This document shows positions 1-11,530 of a DNA stretch of 64,000 bases, piece by piece. Source of the stretch: Paracentrotus lividus (taxonomy: Eukaryota > Echinodermata > Echinoidea > Camarodonta > Echinidae); the NCBI GenBank assembly GCA_940671915.1, contig CALNVZ010003434.1, forward strand, positions 18,392,168 through 18,456,167. Direction: 5' to 3'. The position numbers and the translations under genes were made by a program. Numbering within the stretch: position 1 is the first letter of the stretch; each line of letters opens with the position of its first letter. The notes beneath the pieces were generated by a model. It saw only the letters and a list, made by a program, of their open reading frames with translations, did no database searches and was not told where the DNA came from.

Positions 1-1738
1 GGTGCCTATGTTCATTCCGACGGCGCTCAAGCAGCTTTCTGCCGGTCGCTGCTCCGATTTGAGGCCATAGCAAATCATTCTGGTTCTGGTTATTTTTCAA
101 TCAAAGTTTTAGTATTTACCTAGAGTGTCTTCCTCAAGCACTACTAGGGAGAGAAAGTAGAGTAAAGATCTGGATCACATATCACTATAGGTGCCTTTCA
201 TGTGTCGGTCACGTTAATAATTTACATAATTTAGAGTATATACGACGACACTTTATAACCCAGCTGGGAAAACTTGGGAAACTTCTTGTCCGGTTTTTTA
301 AAAAAATGCGATGCTGAATAAAACGACACGTCCTACGCTCGAGCCTACCGGAAGTGTAATATTAATTTATGCCTTATCTTTTGATGTCAGTTTTTATTGT
401 TGTTTTTGTTGATTTATCAGTAAACATGTAATTTTAGGGTGCCTTAGTGCTTCACCCCTCCCCCTGATTTTTTCACGCTTTATTTCCCGGCCGAAATCCT
501 TTCACGAAACATATATAATATAGCTTTATATCTTTGCGGTACTTGTGTTTATCAAAGGCCCAATAGACGATTTGCTACATTCAAGAGCTCAAAAAATGTT
601 TTGCTTATTAGGACTACGCCATTAATTTTCAACTTAAAATCTTTTCCACGAATTGCATTCTTTGGCAAATATTCTCAACAAAAAATGAGAGAACAATAAT
701 ATAGAATAGAATAAAATAATTTTCTTCAGCTTTTGTACAAACTTATTGAGTTTGACAGTTTACTTCAAATGCTTGCGAAAAAGGAGAATGAGGCTTGTCA
801 AAACTAGATGAAGAGATAAAAAAGAATAGGAAAAAGAGGTCATCTGTATAATAGCGCTGGTGAGTTGACATGCAAATCTGTTGGGAGTAAAATATTGAAC
901 ATGCTCTTAGTATATCAAATTATAGTTTGATTAAGGAGTAAATGTGTGGCATAAAACAGTTGGCTTTATCCTTCGAAAATTATAACAGTTAGATTGACAC
1001 GTTTTTATTTAATTTCCCAGTCTTATTCTTATTCACTGATATTAAGGAGAGTCTGCTATTTCCTTTTCACACATTTTTAAAAAATCATTATTGCATATGC
1101 TGTTTACTGACTAAGATATCAGCTTTTAATAATACAATTCGTATATTCATAATACACTTCTTATATTGAAGTTAATAGTCAACGCCATTTTTTTTTTTTT
1201 TTCTTTTCTTTTTTAGGCCATGCTTCAAAATAGCTATGATTTGCTAACAATCAATCAAGTTAATCACACTTTTAATGACTATGTTTTACGCCCCACCCAA
1301 AAAAAAACAAACTAAAAAACAACAAACAAACAACAAACAAAAAAAAAAAATCGGTGTCTAACCCATATAAAATAAAAGGGGAAAAAAATGAAAAAAAAGG
1401 TTGGCATAACATTTTCGTCTCTGAGCTATAATTTTCATCAGTAATGACGACTTGTTTAATTATATATTGAGTGTCGTGCATTACGAGGGCCAGGTCTGAG
1501 TCCCCTATAACTATTACGGTGGTGCAAAAGGGACTAGATCCAGTTATTTGTTTCCCTTTTATAAATATTTTTTTTTCGTAGCCATCCCCGTATTTTGTTG
1601 AGAGTTTCAACTCTTCTTTCGTTTCAGCTTATAGTTATAGAGGCAACAAAAACTAATTATAACAAACACAAACCAATTCTAAATGCGATGAAAACTGGAT
1701 CTAACCACCCTATTGCAAATTAGTTATTAATACTATTA
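1..1738. other. Unannotated AT-rich DNA
   Basis: No gene or recognised repeat seen. The stretch has a poly-T run near 1188-1202 and an A-rich tract near 1300-1345. The only reading frame of note (minus strand, 1272-1610) ends in a translated homopolymer and is not credible as a gene. Confidence 0.5.
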
Positions 1739-2430
1739 TACACTGCAAAAACTGGGGTGTTAAATTTAAACACCACGGGTGTTAAATCTAACACCGGCCC
1801 GGAAATCTATATCCGACCACACCAACTGGTGTTATATTAACACCAGTTTGTGGGTGTTAGAAATACATTAATAAAACTATTTGGTGTTATTTTAACACCA
1901 CATTCTGGTGTTAATTTGACACTTTTCATAGTGTTAATTTCGAATTTGATAACAGTGCGGTGTTGATTTCACTGGCGTAATTCGTTATAGAATGCTATTC
2001 ATCTGGGGAATTACTGTAAAAATACAAAGCGTTCATCCCCCTGATGAATAGATAGGGCGAGCGAATTTACGCTAGTGAGTGGTTGATTTTATATTCTTGT
2101 TGGTGTTAATTTAACACAATCGTGGTGGTCGGATATAGATATCAGGGCTGGTGTTAAATAACACCAGCTTTTGGTGTTAAAAAATATTCAGTTAACTTCA
2201 TAAACTAAAGCTAAATTTGCTGCTATATTTGTGTTTATGATATTTATAATTGATTATATATCAAATGATATGACTTTTACCTGCAAAAATTTCAACAAAG
2301 TGCTTTTTCAGAATTTTGTCTTAACACCAAGTGGTGTTAGAGAGATAGCATTCTAATTCCGAAATCTAACACCACAAATTTAACACCCGCATGGTGTTGC
2401 ATAATTAACACCAGCGTTTTTGGCAGTGTA
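1739..2430. mobile_element. TA-flanked non-autonomous DNA transposon (MITE-like)
   Basis: The left end reads CACTGCAAAAACTGGGGTGT and the right end is its imperfect reverse complement (…GCGTTTTTGGCAGTG). Both are bordered by TA, as expected for a Tc1/mariner-type target. Subterminal regions on both sides carry many inverted copies of GGTGTTA/TAACACC. No transposase frame is present in the 688 bp, so it would depend on an enzyme supplied elsewhere. A related, truncated copy lies at 24338. Confidence 0.7.
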
Positions 2431-2817
2431 GGTGTATTAAGGAGGGTAAGATAGGGCTTCCTTCAACAGTGTCATATCCTGGAAGTTATCCATGTCTGGG
2501 GGAGGCAGAGCGATTTTTTTTTCCGATAGGCCTACTTCGTCTAAATTAAGCTGACAGAAACATGACCGAGTGGTGCTTCACCTTACCATGTACTGTTGAT
2601 GGATAATCATGGCTCACGTTTCTTGTTTATTTCAGTGCTCAACAGTGTCTGTTGAGCGAAAAAGGGTGTTTATTATTTTTGGAATATTGTTTGTTAACGC
2701 CCTTATTATTCTGACGCAGACGACGTAAAAGTATTGACTCGGAGACGCGGAAGAAAAGGGTACAAGTAATTTCCGTTGCCTGAGGAGACGTATGATTCAT
2801 TGAATTATTATCATTAT
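2431..2817. other. Unannotated spacer
   Basis: No feature recognised between the MITE-like element and the TG microsatellite. Confidence 0.4.
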
Positions 2818-2845
2818 TTGTGTGTGTGTGTGTGTGTGTGTGTGT
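2818..2845 (+). repeat. (TG)n microsatellite, left of an inserted element
   Basis: An uninterrupted TG run. A second TG run in the same orientation lies at 3364-3389, on the other side of the inverted-repeat element. Confidence 0.9.
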
Positions 2846-2849
2846 TTTT

Positions 2850-3360
2850 ATATTCACTACCTTGTGGAGACAAATATGATTTCAGTACGACTCTATGGAG
2901 ACTGATTTCCTTATGGAGACATCGAAACTTGTTTCATAAGGAAAAACACCGTAGAATTGATTGTCGCCCTCTACTGGTAGCGCTGACGACTTATGGGGTT
3001 GTCTCCATAGTGCGTGCCCAACGTTAAAATGAGGTGTGTGACCCATATTGTGTGAGTGTGAAAAACTAACCTGACAGTTACCGCTGAGGGCCTTAGCCCT
3101 TGGGACAATGATGATCATGGTAATGATGCTAATAGTGATGAAGATGATGGACATGATGATGAAGTTGGTGGTTGTATGATGACAATGATGATAGTGTTGG
3201 TTGATGATGTTGACTAGTTGTGTTGAGGTTGTGGCGATTATGGCGATTATGGTGATGGAGTCATTTACACACATTTTGACTCCATAAGGATGATTCATAA
3301 GGATAGTGCTGAACTCGTAGGATGTCTCCATAGAGAAATGCTCCATAAGGTAGTGAATAT
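2850..3360. mobile_element. Inverted-repeat element inside a TG microsatellite
   Basis: The left end begins ATATTCACTACCTTGTGGAG and the right end is the near-exact reverse complement (…CTCCATAAGGTAGTGAATAT). Further in, both arms carry inverted copies of CTATGGAGAC and CCTTATG. The interior at 3100-3250 is a degenerate ATG/GATGAT-rich tract. No coding capacity is evident. Frames on both strands here are translations of the repeat. Confidence 0.6.
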
Positions 3361-3534
3361 GCGTATGTGTGTGTGTGTGTGTGTGTGTTGTCTATTTCTA
3401 CATAAGGTCTAGTGAGCGTTGTTGCAATAACTTTCCCTTATATAACTTTCAATTTATATGTAAATTTATATATATATGAAATAGAGCGAAAGAAATTGGT
3501 TTATAGAGAATTTCTATTATATCAAAAAGGGAGT

Positions 3535-3538
<4 letters not shown>

Positions 3539-3625
<87 letters not shown>

Positions 3626-3656
3626 CAGTAGCCATGTTAAAGAGTAGTTCCCTTCT

Positions 3657-3690
<34 letters not shown>
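3539..3690. repeat. (AT)n microsatellite followed by (CA)/(TA) runs
   Basis: A pure AT run of about 84 bp at 3539-3622 is followed by a short spacer, a CA run near 3656-3670 and a TA run to about 3690. A 70-residue reading frame ending in alternating Tyr-Ile is simply this repeat translated. Confidence 0.95.
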
Positions 3691-4221
3691 ATTCATATAT
3701 GTAGGTCTCCCAAACACGCTCCTCCTCCATGTCTATTTAGTTGCTTAATATCTAAAAGAAAAATTATTGATTCGATTTTAAAGATTGTTGTCGCGATATC
3801 ATAATATCCCATTCTTTCTCACAATAAATTAAAAGTTTAACATTTATATTTCTTTAATTTACCAAACCTAAACCCCCAGCTTTAAGACCTAAATTGACTG
3901 AGCGATGAAGATAGGAAGTTGTTTTTTTGATGGGTTAATGGTCATTTCATTCAACACACGTAGTGGGACTTTCTGTGTCATGCACGTATCAAGTTGATTT
4001 AGATGGGGGCAGTACAAGTCGCGCTGGGAATTTTAACAAGACGCACTTGTCTTTTTCATTGATGATTCTTTTCTTTAAGTCAGAACTTCGAGGTATCAAT
4101 AGACTATATAAAATTAAGTAAAACTGTTCAAATGAGTCAAATACAACATACATTGTGTATGAAAAAGTCCATTTGTAGAATCATATTGAAATCCAGCGTG
4201 AAAGGTGAATTGTGCTCAAGG
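3691..4221. other. Unannotated AT-rich DNA
   Basis: Nothing recognised. Confidence 0.4.
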
Positions 4222-4231
4222 ACACACACAC

Positions 4232-4295
<64 letters not shown>
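4222..4295. repeat. (CA)n-CATG-(TG)n self-complementary microsatellite
   Basis: A CA run of about 28 bp ending at 4262 passes directly into a TG run of about 32 bp. The whole tract is a near-perfect inverted repeat centred on CATG and could form a hairpin. Confidence 0.9.
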
Positions 4296-4297
<2 letters not shown>

Positions 4298-5609
4298 TAA
4301 GGTAAAGGTAACCCTGATTTGAAAGCCATATTTTCCAGAAAACCGTGCTTGTCATAACTCGACGCCCCCTAGAGCCCTTATGAGACAAGTGTCTATCTCC
4401 CCCTGTCATTCATCAAAAGTAATTCAATTCAGACTCTTCTGGGCAAGCCTAAAACAATCGACCAGTCAAACACAATCGTGTATTCTTGTTTTTTGTTTTT
4501 TTTTACCAAGATGACAGCTAAAGACACAACATCGGTAATCGGGTAAAGCATGGACAAAGCTTACAGAGATTCGTTTCCTTAAGACAATTTGTCAAGTAAC
4601 ATCAAAATATAACTAGTAACATAAAGAACCTTTTCTTATCTGTATAATAATATCAAATGCAGAGATTCCTCCTTTAAGTATTTTGATACCTAAGGTTGTC
4701 GTCTGCTATAAAACAATACACCATTATTTCATTTAATCGCAACGAACTTAAAACCTTTATTTGAAAATGCAATTTTGCGTTGTCTGAAACACATTATTCT
4801 CATGCAATTGCTTATAACATAATCATCTGCTCTAGACACGACACATTGACCAATGTCGCCAATATCTAATTTCTCCTGCCCGATAACCGGGCATCCGGAT
4901 GGCCAAACACGATCGTCCGATCATGACATCCGATAACACTCGACAGGGTTGGCGCCAAAAGAACGCGCGACCAGAAATTATCAGGAAATGGCGGCAATCC
5001 AGGATAATTTAACTTGATTAAATGACGGTGCTTTGTGCCCTCTTGGGGATTTTTTTTTTAAATGATAGTGAATGATTTTGATGATGGGGCCTATATATTA
5101 TAATACGAAAATTGGGATGGATTTATTCATTTATTCTTGTAATGTTAAATGTTTTTCGAAGACACGTATAGACAAACGTTATTTGAATTATAACGTAGGC
5201 CTAAACTTGCATACAACAGTAAAAATGTACGCATTGTTGATGATTATGCTTTGCAAAGCAGGGGATTGACTATTTGAACTTCTCGGTCATCTATCCCCTG
5301 ACCACAATGAATATCATCAATGCACTATAATATTTCATTCGCACGTAACCATTCAAATTATATTCGGCAAATGGCTTCAAACTTTTTTCTTTCTTTTGGG
5401 CCACTTTCGACGTGGAATAACCCCCACAGGCAATACGATGAAAATCATAATTTTATTGCATAAGCGCACAAGGAATTGTTAACATCTATATTATCCGCAT
5501 GTCCTAAACTTCTATATTAACACCAAATCTGTCATCGATGTATCAATTAGAAATAGGTTACGTTATGTTTAAGAAGCTTTATCTCTATTTTTTTTTTTTT
5601 TTATTTATC
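4296..5609. other. Mostly unique DNA with a GC-richer island
   Basis: No gene recognised. 4850-5030 is noticeably richer in G, C and CpG than its surroundings (CCCGATAACCGGGC, TTGGCGCCAA, GCGCGACC) and is not low-complexity. It may be a regulatory element, but the sequence alone does not show this. Confidence 0.35.
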
Positions 5610-6607
5610 TACACTGTCCGTCATAAAGGTGGAATATTTTTTGCCGCTATAGCGACATGATTTTGCTCTGACTTTAATTTCTTGAATATGTTTGTCCCTG
5701 CTTTTTCTTTACGGGACCCTGGCTATATCTTGGACGTTCTCTCAACCCTTCACGTGGACCTTTTTCCAAAAAAGTTTTGTCAAACCCCATGATGCCCATT
5801 TTTCTCATTTTTCTCATTTTGGGGCCCCTTTTTGTTTTCCCGGCCGATCAAGCCCCCCTCAGTCCTACCCCCAGGTAAAGCGACTGAGGTGTATTGTTTT
5901 ATATTGTTCTTTAAGTTAAATCTATATTTCTGGGGACAGGCGTAGGTCTCTTGTCTAGGGGAGGGGTTGAAGTAAAAAACGAGATTGGTGAAAATTCGGA
6001 ATATTTTATTCCATCTTTATGCTGAAAACGAAAGAAATGGAAAACAACCTTTGACTCTTAAATATCATCATTTTACCCTTAGGTTTTGTTTAGCCTTGAT
6101 GACAAGGCTGTAAATAGTCATTATAAATAATATTCTATTTTGATTTATGTTTGGTTGAGATTTTACAATACAATTTAGGGAAGAAAGAAATTTCCATGGT
6201 TTAAAAATGAATAAAATGAATGTTGAACCCCAATCAAAATGAATTTTGGCCCCTCCCCTAGACAAAAGAGTCGAGCCTGTAACCATACATCTAGATTTAA
6301 TTTAAAGAACAATAACAGATTTCCACCTCAGACGTGTTTCCTTGGAGTAGGACTGAGGGGGCCTTGGTGGGTCGCGTGAACAAAAAAGGGCCCCCCAAAA
6401 AAGAAAAATGACGAAAATGGCCATCTTCTGGGGGTGAAAAACTTTTTTGAACAAAAATCCCCGGGAAGGGTTGAGGGAACATCCAAGATATACCCAGGAT
6501 CCCAGAAAGTGAAAGCGGCGACAAACACATTCAAGATATTAATAACGGAGCAACATAATGTAGCTTGAGCCAGAAAAAAATATTCCACCTTTATGACGAA
6601 CAGTGTA
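5610..6607. mobile_element. TA-flanked element with long (~330 bp) inverted repeats
   Basis: The two ends are TACACTGTCCGTCATAAAGG and the near-exact reverse complement of it, and TA borders both sides. The similarity runs inward for about 330 bp: both arms contain inverted copies of the CTCAACCCTTC, CCCCTCAGTCCTAC and CTAGGGGAGGGG words. The centre (about 5950-6230) is unrelated AT-rich DNA. Reading frames in the two arms are mirror images of each other (a shared proline- and phenylalanine-rich string), which shows that they come from the inverted repeat rather than from a gene. Confidence 0.75.
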
Positions 6608-8284
6608 TTTATTTGTTCTTCTTTTCTTTTTTTTTAAATTTTTTTTTAAATGTACACAATTACTAAAGACTTAGTCCCCTTTAATTTATTTTTCTCACTG
6701 TTCCACAACTCTATAATATGGCCATCTCAATTTTTTACCATTTGATAAACCTTCTTGAAAGGATTACTCATAAATCGGATATTCACTCAAATGCCTAGAA
6801 TCGTTTCCATCTTCTACAATGTTTTCTTTGCAGCTTTCCTGTAAAGAAGTTTTGACTTTACTAAGAGTATAGACCAATGCTCTCTCCAAGAATGAAAACT
6901 ATTTATGGACATGATGGAGATGCCAAAACGATTCAAAACATCACACGATCAAACAACAAAGGCGGAGTCAAAGATATTCCTTCCCGTTTATTTAGTGCGC
7001 TCGAAGATAGAATGTAAATATCATCTCCGGGCTTTGGAAGGTTCATAATTGTCATCTTTGATTTCTCTTTCGCTGATATGATCAAAGCTGGAAAGAACGT
7101 TCACGCTACAAAGAACGTTCATAGCACTACTTTGTTTCTCATGGACGCTTGAAAAAAAAAAAGGTTTGATAACTGAATATTTTAGAGTACTAACCCGTTT
7201 TTTTTACCATGCCAGTAACCGTGTACTTTTAGCATTGACTTCAATTTAAATACGAATGTAATAATTTTCATGACTTGAATAATTAAATTATACGATGCAC
7301 ACTCTCCATTTTTCAAGTGGTGTGGTGTGAAAGAATGCAATGTAGATTTTTAAAAAGGTCTCTCTTTTAAAAGAATATATCGTGCAGATTCAGTTGAGGG
7401 GACTTCTTCCTCTTTTTATCCAGGGCAATTATATATGCAGTTTTCGCCTTATTGGGGCATCTTGTAAGCCCCTGAATCCTCGCCATTTTCGTGGGGTCTG
7501 AATCTTTGTCAAGGGAATATATCAGTGCTCTTAACCACGTCAGATATCCATGTGTTTAGTTTATCGCCTTCAATGCATTGTTGACAAGTCTTATACAAAA
7601 GTGAAGACTTTTAGCAAATGGGAATGTCTATTTTCATATTCAAAGGAGAGGAAATTGACCCTCAATCGAAATATATCTCCGATTAAACTTAATCCGTTCA
7701 TCCATGTTATCACTGGTTTGATTTTTATTCCTGAGCTTCATTTTCCAAGTTTAAAACATGACACCATGGCTAAAAATACCTTGCATGGTCTTAAATAGGT
7801 TATTAGGCCCCTCATCAGCACTCGAGGTAATGTAAGATTTTCTGTTTGTTATATGTTTACTATAACACGGGGAAATAATAGTATGCATTTAGGGTGATAA
7901 TATTCTGCTGTGGACCTAGTAAAGTTTAGCGCTTTCTCCCATCGGAACTAATCTTAAAGCTTTCAAGGGATTATGGGATCTTTCTTTTTTTATGTTCCCC
8001 TATATTTTGCTTAAAATGACAAATGTTTAAGTATAATGATGAGTTTTATATGATGAAGAATTCATAAATATTTATTGGTTATTAATATTTCAAATTTTTA
8101 TTCTGATTGAATGCATTTCTTTTTTCATTGAAGGAAAAATTGGGACTTCTTGTTACTATTTTTTTATCATTACTGGATTATTTTCCACAATTTTACTCTG
8201 ATTTCTTTTTATGATTTCAAAGCAGAAATACCCGCAACTTATTTTCATGTATACATTATGATGAATTATAAAGTAAGCATATCT
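6608..8284. other. Unannotated AT-rich DNA
   Basis: No gene, repeat or RNA recognised. Reading frames are short and without recognisable domains. Confidence 0.4.
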
Positions 8285-8423
8285 GGGGAGCATTTCATGA
8301 AAGGACTTGTCGGACGTTTTATCCGACAAACTGTTATAAACTACTAAAATGCTTGCATCTGATTGGCTGAGAGCAAATTTGTCGGATAAAACGTCCGACA
8401 AGTCCTTTGATGAAATGCTCTCC
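8285..8423. mobile_element. Palindromic MITE, ~139 bp
   Basis: The left half (GGAGCATTTCATGAAAGGAC then TTGTCGGACGTTTTATCCGACAA) is repeated as its reverse complement at 8382-8423. The loop contains CTGATTGGCTGAGAGCAAAT. The arms themselves contain a smaller palindrome around ACGTTTTATCCGAC. The structure is that of a hairpin miniature element. The superfamily cannot be told from the sequence. Confidence 0.7.
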
Positions 8424-8844
8424 TGATTCAGTATTCTGTAATTCGTCGGATTTATCTTTGTTTTGTATACATGAAGGAATTAACCATTTAGGTTTTGTCT
8501 TGGGATGGGGTAAAAGGAAAACCGAAAGATATGACAATAATACACTCCGTTTAAACTGATATAATGTTGCCTCTTTGTCATTTATTATTAATGGATGAGG
8601 TGTAAGTTTTTATCTTTATCAAGATCTTCGAATTAAGTTGTCACCTTATAAAATGGGGAAAAAATATTTAAAAAAATAAAAAACACTTATACGTATTTAA
8701 AAAGAAGGATTTATTTTTGTTGTTGATAGTTTTGGTACAATTCTGTATTTTATTTCAATACTTCAGAGCTTGGACAGTAATCAATGATGGAATGTATACA
8801 AATGTTACTGATACATAGTCCTGCTTTATATGGTTGATATGGGG

Positions 8845-9000
8845 ATCTCGAGCTGATCTGGAACGGCCCATATCAAACCCACACAAGACCCATTTGGACC
8901 ACTGCACATGGGGCCCATCCAATTTGTGCGGTGTAAAAAAAAAGTAATGGGTCGGTCCCACACTATTAACAAAAAAAACACACAGAAAAGTTCTTGCATT
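8845..9000. mobile_element. Left part of a GGGCCCATATG-type repeat, split by a later insertion
   Basis: Contains ACGGCCCATATCAAACCC, GACCCATTTGGACC and GGGGCCCATCCAA. The same word set reappears at about 9486-9560 (TTGGGCCCGTATGGGACC, GGGATCCATATGGGGTTC). The two parts flank the 9001-9464 elements, which suggests one older repeat interrupted by a younger one. Confidence 0.4.
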
Positions 9001-9240
9001 AGGGCTTCAAGAACACCTGTAATCTTACTGCACAATTTGCACTAAAATTACAGAAAATTGGTATATGGGACGGGGAATGAAATTTTACAAATTTCCTGTA
9101 ATAAAAGACTTTTTTCCTTTTTTAAAACAGACCTGTTCTGTCAAATTGCAGAAAATTTCCAGAATATACCAATTTTCTGTAATTTCACTGTAAATTGTGT
9201 TAACAATTGTGCAGTAAATTCCAGGTGTTCTTGAAGCCCT
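9001..9240. mobile_element. MITE with ~75-bp inverted repeats
   Basis: The left end AGGGCTTCAAGAACACCTGT is matched at the right end by its reverse complement ending at 9240 (…CAGGTGTTCTTGAAGCCCT). The inverted similarity continues inward through a stretch containing ACAGAAAATTGGTATA and TACCAATTTTCTGT. The centre is a T-rich tract. No coding capacity. Confidence 0.7.
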
Positions 9241-9464
9241 GCTACAAGGACTTTTCTGGGGGTTTTTTTAAGGAGAAAAATACAGGATCATTTTGTATAT
9301 TCTGGAAATTTTCTGCAATTTAAGAGAAAAGGTTTGTTTTAAAAAGGAAAAAAAGTCTTTGTTTTTATTTTACGGGAGTTTGTAAAATTTCATATCCCAT
9401 ATACCAATTTTCTGTAATTTTACTGTAAATTGTGCAGTAAGATTACAGGTTTTCTTGAAGCCCT
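9241..9464. mobile_element. Second, partial copy of the 9001 element in direct tandem
   Basis: The right half (ATACCAATTTTCTGTAATTT through TTACAGG to CTTGAAGCCCT, ending at 9464) repeats the right arm of the 9001-9240 element in the same orientation. The left end is not clear. The pair may be an unequal-exchange duplication or two insertions at one site. Confidence 0.55.
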
Positions 9465-9654
9465 GCTTCATTTTTTCTATCACAGTTCAGATGGGTCAAA
9501 TTGGGCCCGTATGGGACCAGAAGGGATCCATATGGGGTTCATATTCATAACAGAGATGGCCCATAATGCTTATATTCTGCTAATTGCGACATTATCGCTT
9601 CATTGATCAGAAATAGTTACTTCACATCTTCTGTAGATGGTTCATACAGAATAA

Positions 9655-9780
9655 TACTCTCACTCTCTCTCTCTCTCTCTCTCCCCTCTATCTCTCTCGC
9701 AATCTCTCTCTCCTCTCTATCTCTCTCTCTCGCTCTCTCACTATCCCCCTCTCTTTATCCCCCCCCCCTCCCCCTCTCTC
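9655..9780 (+). repeat. (CT)n-rich low-complexity tract
   Basis: CTCTCT runs interrupted by CCCC and TATCT words. The reading frame at 9603-9854 is translation of this tract. Confidence 0.9.
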
Positions 9781-9825
9781 CAAACACAAAACAAAACCAA
9801 AAAGAACAAAGAATAACTCTTGACG

Positions 9826-10035
9826 GAGTGAATTTTAGAGTAAAATTTGAATGAAATTCGAGGAAATTGGAGTAAAAATGTATAATTCACACAATTTGCA
9901 GTGACCTCAGGGAGTATTTGAAGATATTTGAGTTATCCTTAAGGTCACTCCAAAGAGAGTGACCATACACATTTTCACTCTAAATTCACTCGAATTGCAC
10001 TTTAAATTCACTCTTTTTTAATGTTTACTCCAGAG
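9826..10035. mobile_element. Imperfect inverted repeat, MITE-like
   Basis: The left side carries GGAGTGAATTTTAGAGTAAA and GGAGTAAAAATGTAT. The right side carries the reverse-complement words CACTCTAAATTCACTC, AAATTCACTC and TTTACTCC. A central AAGGTCACTCC and GAGTGACC pair completes the symmetry. The ends are diffuse and no target duplication could be fixed. Confidence 0.4.
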
Positions 10036-11446
10036 TAGGCCTACAATGGATCAGTCTTGATTAAGTTTTATCTTTTAGTTTGATTGACGGAGGCAAGGGA
10101 TATATGATAGTTCATCGATCAGTGACCCACCTGTAGGTTATCATGTAACCATTGGCAAGGGAATCCCCCTAACCCACTCAAAGCACATTCATGAATACAC
10201 GATAAGGGAAGAAGACACTGCGCCTCATTCAAGGTAAAACCTCAGTCACACCAGCGAGAAAGGCTCTAAACTGACGACAGATCAAACAAATTATTACATT
10301 TCCGCGAATGACGATTAAGCGGTCGCGGTCTGAGCATGCGCATTTTCGGGGGTGGGGGGGGGGCGGGGGCAGCTTGACGTGAAAAAGAATCTTTTTGCTC
10401 GTCCGGTGTGAGGGGGAAAAAATCAAGTGGCGCCAAAATCACGTCGGGCCCCCGAGGTGCCAAATCCTGGATACGCGCCTGTTGAGGACGGCCTAGTTTG
10501 ACCGTGTGACTGCAAGAGAGCACGTATTACTTGATGAGTGTAACTTTGTGATTTGTTCATTAATGTAAAGATAGACGTGTTTGCCTGCCAGCAGTCTTGT
10601 CGATTTTTGAAATTTTCGGATTTTCTAGACATTGGTCGTAATCAGTGGAACGTTATAATGCTGAGACTAAGCATTTCAAGTCGAACTATAGAAGAGCTTT
10701 TAGCGTCACGCTTGAAGAAGGTATTATTTTTACTATTACAATTATTTGGGAAAAGTTGCCATTCATCACTTTTAATAATTAAAAAAAAAAATACCTGGTA
10801 TATATATTTCTCTCTTACAACCTCGATTTCGTCTCTCAATGTTTTTACCTCCTTTGCCTTTTGATTGAATTCGCTGATAATAGTTTTAGTCATTCAAATA
10901 AAGGGCGGAGGGTCTTCTTTTTCAATTAACACAGTGCGATGAGTTACCTCAAGAAGACTTTTTGTGCGTTTCTTTCTCTCCGTCCTTTATAGGTTTGCTC
11001 TTCGTGTCTCTCCATTCGTAGTAATCCCTCCCCCCCGCCTCGTCGTCTCTCTTCTCTCTCCATCTCTCCTCGTTCCTCTCTCCCCTCTCTTCTCTACACA
11101 ATTCTCTCCAACTGTTGATTCAGGCATTCACATTCGTGCTCTTGTGAGTCTTTTGACTGTGTGATGAGTTACCCAACCTACATTAGGCTTTCCGGGGGTC
11201 CAATGAAGATCTCCCGGGCCATATTGCCTTCTACATTTTCTGTGCAGCTGATACGAATGTTGAATCCAGCCATCTAAGCCATGATGGAATCATAAAGAAA
11301 ATATCCTTCGAAATCCTACATCGCTTCCGTCAATTCCTTCTATTAAAGACTACATTTCACTTAAAAAAAAAAATTCCCTCCTTTGTTGTATCAAAAGATA
11401 TTACTCATGCAAAAACTCTACTACACTATTCAAATTCAAATTCGTG
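10036..11446. other. Unannotated, with a GC-rich patch at 10310-10500
   Basis: No gene recognised. The patch contains GCATGCGCA at about 10334 (the core of the NRF1-type motif), a G-run, and near 10467 AATCCTGGATACGCGCC, which resembles the degraded end of the CAGTGGCGGATCCAG element seen at 20220. 10990-11100 is CT-rich. Confidence 0.3.
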
Positions 11447-11530
11447 TTTTTTTTTGTTTTGTTTTTTTGTTTTTGTTTGTTTGTTTGTTTGTTTGTTTGT
11501 TTGTTTGTTTGTTTGTTTGTTTGTTTTCTT
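11447..11530 (+). repeat. (GTTT)n microsatellite
   Basis: Tandem TTTG/GTTT units, most regular from about 11475 to 11524. Confidence 0.95.

Noticed and set aside
3412..3624. 70-codon frame ending in alternating Tyr-Ile
   Set aside because: It is translation of the (AT)n microsatellite at 3539-3622.
5692..6588. Similar proline/phenylalanine-rich frames on + and -
   Set aside because: They are the two arms of one inverted repeat, not two genes.
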